From assembly GCA_037447655.1 (NCBI GenBank), contig JBBHKE010001188.1:99261-159260 (forward strand): DNA of 60,000 nucleotides, given 5' to 3'. The position numbers were made by a program, and so were the translations under genes. Below, one piece after another: positions 47,229 to 56,185 of this stretch (positions are counted from its first letter, which is position 1; each line of letters begins with the position of its first letter). The notes below the pieces were generated by a model. It did not search any database. It had not been told where the DNA came from and saw nothing but the letters and a program-made list of their open reading frames with translations. This DNA is from Zygnema cylindricum (lineage: Eukaryota; Streptophyta; Zygnematophyceae; Zygnematales; Zygnemataceae).

Positions 47229-48089
47229 GGGCACTCGTCCATCTCCGTAAAAGGTATTTTTCGATCGTTTTTCCAAAAAATTGAATGTTGAATTTATGTC
47301 ATATTGAACTAATGTACTTCATTTGGCATTTTCCCTCATTCCATTGATTGGCACGTGATGTTAGCTCATCTTCAAAGTTAAAACTCAAAACATTAAATCA
47401 CCTCGACAATGATCAAGGCAAAGTGACACGTGACAAACGAACAGTAGATTTTTTTGCACGTCGCACACGATTTTATCATTTTTGCACGAGGGAGAGTACA
47501 CACTATTTTTATCGTTTTGCCCATTACGTCCATGGCCACGATGTTTTTTGCGAGGGTCTTGGACCTCCATTTTATTCATTGCAAAAAGACAAAAATTCTC
47601 GACCGTTGACGCCTCTCCCTCCTCGCTCTTCCTCGCATGAGACATGAAAATTTTACTTCTAAAAAATAATTTTGTTGACTATCATTTCGAGTAATTAGTG
47701 ACAGGTAGATTTAGAAAATAAAAAAAACCAAAATCTAGAAGCTATGGAGGAAAGTTACGGAATTAGTGACGTTGACAATATCATAAAGAGGCATGACGTC
47801 ACAATGTCACCGAAAGCTACAAGTAAACAAAAAAAGTAAGTAGATTTCCAGTTTAATTTTTTTTGGTAGACGACTATAATGTCACAAAAAATATATCGTT
47901 TAATAACAGAAGAAAATTAATGTCTTCGGTTTTAAAGCGTCACACTAATTATGTATCATCCACAAATGTCATGAATTTAAGTGAAGGCTCTTGTTTTCAG
48001 TCAGTAGAACTTGCAAAACGTGTACATAGAATCTTCGCGTAAAAATAAAGTTTTGATTGCTACAAGTTGTCGTTACATGGGCACGTACT
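47229..48089. mobile_element. Probable diverged Harbinger-type MITE, copy B4
   Basis: TTA then GGGCACTCGTCCATC on the left; TACATGGGCACGTAC on the right. Internal blocks (GAGGGAGAGTACAC, GGACCTCCATTTTATTC, TGACGTCACAATGTCAC) match B and B3 in the same order. The right boundary is approximate. The flanks 46988-47228 and 48090-48257 show nothing else. Confidence 0.5.
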
Positions 48090-48257
48090 GTAAAGGGTCT
48101 ACGCATGTTTTACATCTTTTGTGTGTAGAATACGGAGAAAAATGCATCTTTTTTTATCTTTAGTTTCATTTACACTGAGCGTTTAATTCGATGTTCTACG
48201 TGTACTGTACTGTAATGTGGCTTTCAACTTTATGCATGATACATAGAACCTCGACCG

Positions 48258-48509
48258 GTGATTTGGAGCGTAGCGAGACATTGTAGCAGCGTCGGATCGC
48301 AAAAGTTTGTGAAGGTACGACCACGTTACATACCACCGCCCATCGTTATGGGCGGACAAATTTGTCCCATTTGCAACAAAGTTTTTTGGTTTCCTTGGAC
48401 AAGTCTTTTGCTGATTTTCTTCGCAATTGTGCTAAGAGAGATTTTTAATCTTGGGGTCTATGGAGTCCTCCCCCAAGCTTCCTCGTTTCTTTTTATTGTC
48501 AGGGTGTAG
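48258..48509 (+). CDS. Hypothetical short ORF with one hydrophobic segment
   Basis: 83 codons with a CPIC motif followed by a probable membrane segment (FPWTSLLLIFFAIVL). No homology recognised, no splice context, and no related sequence in the window. It may well be chance. The stretch 48510-48974 has no other feature. Confidence 0.15.
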   Translation: MIWSVARHCSSVGSQKFVKVRPRYIPPPIVMGGQICPICNKVFWFPWTSLLLIFFAIVLREIFNLGVYGVLPQASSFLFIVRV

Positions 48510-48974
48510 CAGCTGCACTTCAATGAGCGCAAGCTGCGACTCTTCTCCGTCGAAGCACGTTGGCGGATGATAGGCGGGGCCTCCCAGATCTTCCTCCACG
48601 GGATCTAGTCCACATCCACGATCTTCGGGGTTGTGGAATTTAGTTTGTTAGGGTTGTGGGGTATCATATATAGTGGGTTTTTCTTTTTTGTCATTCATCT
48701 TTGGTTTTTTGTTTAGTCTTGCTAGTTCGCTTAGTTGTTTTTGTTTTCCTCGTTTGTTTATTTTGTTTGTGTTTTAGTAACTGTTGGCTCTTGTAGTCTT
48801 TCAATGTTCTATTTCCTTTTTTTTACCCCCTTTGTTCTTTGATGGTTTTTCCATCACACTTTCTGCACTAAAGTTTTCACTTTCATCGTTATTAGCGTTA
48901 AGAAAAATTAGCAAATTTAGTGCTAGAAACGATATTTTTTTTATCAGAGTCGAACTAATAAAAATTAATAATAC

Positions 48975-49456
48975 TACACCGCGAATCGTAATTAGAGAAA
49001 ATAAAAAACTAGAGTAAAGAAAAAATTAGAGTAAAAAAAGAGAAAAATATAATTAGAGTTATGAACTCTAATTTATTTAAGTATTCTAATTTGACGCGCT
49101 GAATATCTCTACTGTAAATTAGGTATACGTACATAATCTGAAAAAACGTACAGTTTATCGTCACTATGACGTTTGCACTATGCGGTTTGTTAAAACGCAG
49201 TTACATGATAACGGCATGTATTAAATCATTATTTGTACTTTTTTACTTAATAAAGTACAATTTTGCACGGTCAGACACCGACCGTACGCCACACTATTCA
49301 AAACGGCACTGTATTAGAGTTATTAACGCTCATTCAAAAAGTACCTTAAATAGCATAATGAAAAATTTAGAATTATTTAATCTATTTAAGGTGATGGAGT
49401 CGAAATTTAGGGCGACCGAATTAGCGTTATTTACTCTAATTACGATTCGCGATGTA
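48975..49456. mobile_element. TA-targeting MITE family E, copy E4
   Basis: Ends TACACCGCGAATCGTAATTAG and CTAATTACGATTCGCGATGTA. Shares interior blocks with E3 in reverse order (CGGTCAGACACCGACCG and others). Its right TA is also the left TA of E5. Confidence 0.8.
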
Positions 49457-49994
49457 CACCGCCAATCGTTATTAGCGTGGGAGTTTGATTAGCGTATAAT
49501 AATAATTACAGTGGTGTACGCTATTTATGAATTTGAAAATTTTGGAAAAAATCATACATTCTAATTTTTTGATTATGGTAATTTGGATCTTTGAAAAAAA
49601 AAATGTCGGTCGCAAACATGCTTACACTAATATCGGTCTCCGTACAAAATCTGACAAATCGTACACAATTGTACATTCACACTGTCGAAACGTGGTTGTC
49701 GGACGAATATGTGGGAACGGGATTTTTACGACCTGGTTTTTTTCCTTTTTGGAGCGCACATTCTCATGCGTCTGCGGTTACTAAAACTAATTTATTGTAA
49801 TTTTTAACTTAAAAAGGTACATTTATGTACGGTCTGACACGACCGTACACAACTCTATATAAGAGACAACGCACTGAAAATAACCCTAAATAGAATAAAG
49901 AAAAAAATAGAATGAACTACACTATTTGAGAATAAAAATAAAAAAAAGCGGGACGGAATTAGTGTACACAACGCTAATAACGATTGGCGGTGTA
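49455..49994. mobile_element. TA-targeting MITE family E, copy E5 (540 bp)
   Basis: Inverted, nearly identical copy of E2 (28957-29501), with the same GGATTTTTACGACC and GGTACATTTATGTACGG blocks. Ends TACACCGCCAATCG. Confidence 0.88.
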
Positions 49995-49997
49995 CTG

Positions 49998-50217
49998 TAC
50001 ACCGCCAATCGCTATTAGCGTAGAAGTTTCTTTAGCGTATACGAATAATTAGCGTGGTTCACGCTAGTTGGGAATTTGGAAATTTTTGAAGAAATCGATT
50101 ACTCTAATTAGGAATTAGGGTTTATTTTAAATAGTGTGGATAATTCTATTTGAGAATAAAAAAAAATAAAGCGGGACGGGATTAGCGTACACAACGCTAA
50201 TAGCGATTGGCGGTGTA
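49998..50217. mobile_element. TA-targeting MITE family E, copy E6 (220 bp)
   Basis: Short form, close to E1. Three bases separate it from E5. Confidence 0.85.
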
Positions 50218-50272
50218 CTGTACTGAAGTTTTGTCACTTAACGCCAAATCGTGTGTCTACGGTACAGTACCG

Positions 50273-50495
50273 TACACCGCCAATCGCTATTAGCATTGTG
50301 CACGCTAATTCGATCCCGATATTTTTTTATAATTATCAAATAGAATTATCCATACTATTTAAAAAAACCCTAATTCCTAATTAGAGTAAACGATTTCTTC
50401 GAAAATTTCCAAATTCCCAATTAGCGTAAACCACGCTAATTATTCGTATACGCTAAAAAAACTTCTACGCTAATAGCTATTGGCGGTTTTCTGTA
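50273..50495. mobile_element. TA-targeting MITE family E, copy E7 (about 220 bp)
   Basis: Short form in the opposite orientation to E6. Its right end is mutated (GGCGGTTTTCTGTA). Confidence 0.8.
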
Positions 50496-52117
50496 CTTCT
50501 GTACTTTCACTTACGTTAAAATGCGCGTGGAAAGCGACTCCAAATTTTAAAACCGATCTCGCACGAGTAAAGCCAAGCAAATAGGCACGTTTTTGTCTGC
50601 CTGCTAGCGGCCTAAATAGGGTAAAGCAACCAAGTCGTAAACACGTTCCAGGGTAAATCGCCATTGGGGCTACAATTTAGCGTCTGCCTAGGTCGTACGA
50701 CAGAGAGCCCCTTCCTTGCGGCTAAAAACAGAAAGCTAGACGAATAGAATCTCGTCATTCATTGCATACTCGAGGGAGATCTTCGTCACAAGTGGCGATT
50801 TACAGGAATCAATCTGGTTCGTAAGTTATTCTGCTTGTGTTATGGAACGACAAAAATACTTCTGGCTGTGAGCCGGCTCTTACCTTTTACCTGCAGCACA
50901 GGTCCCCTGGCACGTACGGCGAACGGTGCATGTTTTACGACAGTGTTTTCAAGATTGTTGGATGCTGTGGCCGACACAGACACAACATCTCCCTACGGTG
51001 GCTTTTCTGGTAGGAACTAGCCGTGAGTTAGAGATCCAATCATGCTTTAGAGTCTGATCCGATATTTTCTTACACAGAGAGTGACTCTGGTTCGTACTCC
51101 TTAGGGACCCTTTCTTTCGTGGGGTTAAAAATATTGCTAACGCATTATCCGCCGTCCGATTCTAATGTGGACGTTTCGAGATAGTGCTTATGTCATTTTA
51201 TGGCCCAAAAACTCACCCGATGTAGCAGAGGCCTAACCGTCGTATCTAAATTTCGTTGATCGTACTAAAGCGGCTAAATCGGACCGCTCTGGACCGCTGT
51301 ACTGCAAGCTTTGAAATTTGAAAATTAGGCATTGAAATGTCAGAAACTCTGTACCTTCCAGATTACCCGTTGAATCGGAAACGCTAACTGACGGTTTGGC
51401 AGACAATGCTACAGTAGTTAGGGCAATCCATCTTAACAGAAGGTGTGTGTTACGCTATCCTGATGTAGAAGTTACGGATACTATAGTACAGTACTGTACT
51501 GTACAGTACAGTACATAAGTACAGAAGACACGCATAAGACAGACCACAGGAACAGCGCACAGTATCGCAACAGAAGGCTTCATGTTACAACATAAGTTAA
51601 AAAGTAGATGAAAGTAGGCCCATACAATATGCCTATTTTACGCAAAACATACAATATGACCTTAAGACCCATATTGTATTCGGACCATAGTTGTTCAAAT
51701 CGCACGATTTTTTCCTTTTTTACGATTGAAACGTATAATTCGTGACTTTTGAAAAAATCGTTAAAAAACGTCTACTGTAAACTGAAACTGGAGTATTTAC
51801 GGAAACATGTAAACAAATTACTGTAACTGAAAATTATTTTACGGATATGTACGGAATAAAACGGGAAATACGCGTCGTAGTTATTGGTACTTTCTGTTCA
51901 GTGAACTGAACAGAAATACCACGGAAGTTGTACGTTTTAGAATCGAAAATGTACGGACATTTTCGAAAAGAGACGTTGAACGTCACCATAATTTCGCGCG
52001 TTCAATTTGAAATTTGTACAGGCGTCGTCTTCAATTTTTTTTGAAAGAAGACGCCATGGAACATTGAAAACGAAACCGCGAGGAAGCCGCTCCCCCATAT
52101 CCTACCCTCCTCCCTCC
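50496..52117. other. Intergenic stretch; a hAT MITE C fragment and a GTAC palindrome only
   Basis: No gene recognised. 51591-51690 matches the left ~90 bp of MITE C (CATAAGTTAAAAAGTAG...CGGACC) and lacks a right end. 51484-51516 is a self-complementary run of TACAGTAC/GTACTGTAC units. Confidence 0.5.
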
Positions 52118-52127
52118 NNNNNNNNNN
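52118..52127. other. Assembly gap (10 N)
   Basis: Ten N characters. Sequence on either side need not be contiguous at the stated distance. Confidence 1.
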
Positions 52128-52510
52128 AACCCTCAAGTGCCAAGTAAGTGTGAACCCTGTGCACAGCAGTGAACCCTCTTACGCACTCATACAGGAGGCA
52201 CCTGCATGCCTTTAAGCCGTCCTGGTGATATGAAGCACTTCAGTTAAGATGCCACGGTTTAGGAGATTAGCCTGGCGACTGTCGGCGGCGGTTGTTTATC
52301 ACTGCTCCGCACTGATCTAGTAATAGTGAAACGCATTCTCCCAAGTGACGACACGTGTCCCAAGTGTGAATGAACCGTGAACTCCCAACTTCACTGTCAC
52401 ACTAATTTCGGTAAGTACTGAACCGAACTCAACCAAAAATAGCTTAAGTCCTAAACACCTATCTCTCACAGCTGAGGCATAAAGAGGACTAAAGCTTTCT
52501 AAAAACAACA
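52128..52510 (-). repeat. Partial LTR of the copia3 family
   Basis: From about 52275 to 52510 it matches the copia3 LTR end at 55960-56162 (shared blocks CACACTAATTT.GGTAAGTA and AAAGCTTTCTAAAAACAACA). The left part is diverged or truncated near the gap. Confidence 0.7.
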
Positions 52511-53697
52511 GTCTACACTACCAATGTTTCCTCAATTCATTCTTCTAAATTTTCCATAGAATCGGAGGATGAATCCACCGACCTTGCCCCCTTTATATAG
52601 CAATTCCCGATCTCGACTAAGTGGGAGGAATTCCACAAACGGAGATTCGAGATAGTGGCTTTTTTAAGACGAGGTCACGAAAAGGAGTTCAATGTTTTAA
52701 TAGATGATAAGGCATTACCTTGTACAACAAAAGGATCTGAAAGAATGACTCAATTTTGACATTTGGTTAAGGGGCAGATTTTTACACCACTTCCTCGAGA
52801 GGTGGTTGATTTGATGTTGAAATCACAGATTTAGGGAAGGTATTTTCCACGTCTTAATTAGGTAAAATAACTAAAAGAAAAAGCACAGGCAGCCTGCCTC
52901 CATCTTCCCTCTTTAGCCCCCATACTTGTTGTAGTCAGTGAAGGAGAGAGAGGCCGGTGCAGCCATGGCCGCCTCATCTCCACAGGCAGGACTAAAGAGT
53001 GACCTAAGTCACTCTCAACAAAAAGGTTGAGTCTGCCAAGACTCGAACCTCCGACCGGCAGAGCGAGGCGTAGCCGTCAGCTCTTACCGGTTTGTCGTAG
53101 TAGTGTGCTAGGATACATAGTGTTTGTTAACTATTTCAACATTAGCAAGATCATTAATTCGTTCAACAGAATAATAATAAAGACATAGAAACTAGTTGAG
53201 TTTTAGTGTGTACGAAACAAATGTACCTGACATTTGTTATTTTGGACGGCGAACACTAAAAGTCGGTTTGGAGACGACGGTCCGCATCATCGCCGCGATC
53301 CTAGAATAGCCGCCTTGACGGTTTTTATACTTGACATGACCTGTCGACATATGGCAAGATATCATTGGGAAGTGGGAATCCCGGGGAGCGCGAGGACAAG
53401 TTTGGAGGAGGCAGACGTCCACTCCATGGCCTTGTCGTACACAAGCCGTACTCAAAGTACATCGGCCCTAGTACCTTTCTGTACTGTACAGTCTTCTGAT
53501 TGGTTCGTACATCTGTAGATAGGGGTTGTGAGAAGGGTTAAAGACTTAGAGGATTGAGGAGGTAGCCGCCTCTCTTCCACCAAGATTGTATAAATATTGG
53601 CATCTTTGCCACTTGATAATTAATTTGCATGGTTGGGCATTTTAAGTGAAAAAAATCTTTTATCCGTTGACTCAGGCTTCCTGAATTTAGTGATCCA
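52511..53697 (+). pseudogene. Coding remnant upstream of the methyltransferase, split by a solo LTR
   Basis: 52511-52814 reads in one frame with a few stops (SEDESTDLAPF, WEEFHKRRFEIVAFLRR, IFTPLPREVVDL). Removing the LTR at 52815-53611 lets the same frame continue (IINLHGWAF, VKKIFYPLTQAS) to the methyltransferase start. No family recognised; a gag or linker segment of the same retroelement is the simplest reading. Confidence 0.5.
52815..53611 (+). repeat. Solo LTR distantly related to the copia1 LTR
   Basis: Starts TGTTGAAATCACAG. It shares ordered blocks with the copia1 LTR: GGCAGCCTGCCTC, TTGTTGTAGTCAGTGAAGG, GCCATGGC, an antisense tRNA-like A/B-box pair at 53040-53090, GACATATGGCAAGATATCATTGG, AGTACATCGGC and GTAGATAG. 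Flanks TTTGA and CTTGA agree at four of five bases. The right boundary is an estimate. Confidence 0.6.
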
Positions 53698-54790
53698 ATG
53701 GGGGACACAAAATTGCATTTGACACCGGAGCCGGTAGGGTTAACTGTAGTCTCATTGTTTTCTGGCATTAGTACGGATTTAGAAGCTATATTGATGAACA
53801 AACACCAAATTAGAAGTTATTGGGCCGTGGAAATTTCATCTTTTGCTCGGGCAGCGAGTGAATTTCGACTGTTAGAGCTTCACCGATTGTACCCTCTCTA
53901 ATTACTTGTATCTGTTATTTCACAATCTCATCATCGACTCCCACAAAATGTTGACTTAATTACTTCACAAGATATTTTAGATTTGGGGGGGGGTAGATTT
54001 AGTGATAGCTGGTTGGCATTGTCAATGATATTCTTGGTAGGGAAGGGAAGGGGAAATAGTGACACTCGGAGTCGTTTATTCTATCAGATGGTTTTTATCC
54101 TCAACCTTTTGCAACTACTTCAACATAAGCTGTTGGGATACTTGTTTGAAAATGTCTTCTCTGGTGCGGATCAACGTAGTAAGGTAGTTACTGCTTGGCA
54201 AGAGACAATTCACTATTTGGGGGAGCCTTTAGTATTTAATGTAGCTCAGATGGGGTATTGTGCTTTCTGTCTTCGCTCATATTGGACTAATCTTGATCCT
54301 CTTCCACTACTACAGGCTTTCGTGGGATTACAAAAGCGTCCGCCAAACCTCAATGTCGACCAGATTTTAGACAAAGGTTGTACAACTACTCCTGTCACAT
54401 CTACATCTTGACAACTATTTTTTGACTGCAACAAATCTTGTCAACTGAGAAACACACTCCCCACTCTAGATTCGTTTCCCTGGAGCCATGCTTATCGCTT
54501 AGGTTCCCCTGGCATGATCTTTGACACTAATACAAAAAACGGGATGTGCCCAATATCAATGAACGAGAACGAGCCATGAGTTTTCGCACCAATAATTTTG
54601 CGGATCCTAATCTCTCCCTTGACGCCCGTTGCCGTTTGATTGGTCATGCTATGGATTTACACGCATTACGGTGGTTAGTTGGTCTTACACTATCTCATGG
54701 TCCTTTGCATTCTCACCAGCATCGCACTTCATTTTTACAAGCTCTAGCTCGCTTGGCTATGCACGTCACACTAGCGCTCGAGAGGGGGAG
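53698..54790 (+). pseudogene. C5-cytosine DNA methyltransferase domain of a retroelement, broken
   Basis: Would transfer methyl from S-adenosylmethionine to cytosine C5. Motifs in order: I, VVSLFSGI at about 53745; II, YWAVEI near 53818; III-like, DLITSQDI near 53953; IV, GWHCQ with the catalytic Cys codon at 54018-54020, readable only in a shifted frame next to a G8 run; glycine loop GKGRGNSDTRS near 54042; VI, LFENV near 54145; VIII, LRSYWTN near 54272; SHAYRLGSPGMIFD near 54482; IX/X, NINERERAMSF and GHAMDLHALRWLV (54550-54680). Two or more frameshifts and a TAA at 53899-53901 inactivate it. In this copy the motif IV Pro is His and GNA is GHA. It is not a bacterial contaminant: it reads straight into a retroelement RT. 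Confidence 0.85.
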
Positions 54791-55315
54791 AGATTGAAAA
54801 AATCATCAAAAGATATAACAACAGAAAACCTAGGTGGGGGGACTAAAAGAACGAGAGAAGCAAGTGCATAAGATAGAGGATGTTTTGTGGGTGTCTAGTA
54901 GGGTGTTACAAGAACAAGATAGAGCAAAGGGGTTAAGGGGGGATGAGTTTGATGCGTCCCAGTGGACAAGGCCACCGGAGAGTTTTGAAGTTGTAGAACG
55001 GGGAAAGATAGATTGGATTATTGGAGAACAGTTAGAGAAGAGCCAAAAGTCAAGAATTGTGGATCTATTGGAAAGGATTCGGGATGAGTTTTCATGAGCT
55101 GATACAATTGTAAGCATTTACAAGGGCACACCATTTAGGATTGATTTAGTTGACGAATCATCAACAGTTTGGCAAAAACAATATCTTTTGAGCCACTCGG
55201 AGAAGGAATTTGAGAAAGAGAAAGTCGAAAGTTTGGTTAATTCAAGATTAGTACAGGAAAGCACTGGTCTTCATAGGTTTGCCTCATCAACTCTACTGCC
55301 TCCGAAGAAAGATTT
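54791..55315 (+). pseudogene. Ty3/gypsy-like RT N-terminus downstream of the methyltransferase, truncated
   Basis: A charged linker (KEREKQVHKIEDVLW...LLERIRDEFS) leads, after a TGA, into KGTPFRIDLVDESS, YLLSHSEKEFEKEKVESLV, RLVQESTG and TLLPPKKD, the order found at the start of gypsy-type RT before the palm. The sequence stops at 55315 where copia3 is inserted. The RT palm, RNase H and integrase would lie beyond the window. Confidence 0.75.
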
Positions 55316-56162
55316 TGTTGTTCTGAGGCAATTGCTGGTACTGAAGATGAAGAAGAAGCAGCAGTAGTAGTCATTGTAGAACAAATCAAGAGAGGAAGCT
55401 TCCACAAATACCAATGGCAAAACATCAACTTTGACAGAGAATAACTTTCAAAACAAAGACACAATAGTCCTACAAATCTACCACAATGTAGATATAATAC
55501 AAAGGAATTTACACAATAAATTTCACTTAATTCTGATTACAGATTTGTGAGACATTTAGAGGTGAATTTTCATAAAGCTGAATGTACAATTTTTCATATC
55601 ATTTGTTCCTAATGAATCAAATTTACTAAGTCCTACTTTTATACACTGAAACTACACTAAACTGTATGGAGGCATTCCAGCCGTACATTTAACATTCTAA
55701 CAAAACAAATACTGTGAGTATACCTGTATACTGAAGGAATGTCACAAATCACATTCTCAACACTAAACAACTAATTCACTACAGACAAAATTATGTTCTA
55801 CCAAATATTTACACCGAAGTTCCGACAACGTAAAGTGATATTGATCTAGTCATGCCTCGTAAGTATTTGTTGGCGGCGGCTGTTAGCCCTCCGATTAGAT
55901 GATTTGGCACCATAGATGTGATTTCACGAAGTACCTTGGTCCCTCCGAATTTTCGTACGTCCACAGAGGACATACTCACACATTTCTCTCAAATGACGAC
56001 GCGTGTCCTAAGTGTGAATGAACCGTGAACTCCCAACTTCACTGTCACACTAATTTTGGTAAGTATTGAACCGAACTCAACCTAAAATAACTTAAGTCCT
56101 AAACAAATCTCTATCCCTCACAGCTAAGGGATAGAGAGGACTAAAGCTTTCTAAAAACAACA
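55316..56162 (-). repeat. 3' LTR of copia3
   Basis: 847 bp; on the minus strand TGTTGTTTTTAG...CAACA. It includes the gag leader MTTTAASSSSS (near 55375), as does the 5' LTR. Purine tract GCTTTAGGGGAG at 56163-56174. Confidence 0.88.
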
Positions 56163-56185
56163 CTCCCCTAAAGCTTTTGACTTTG

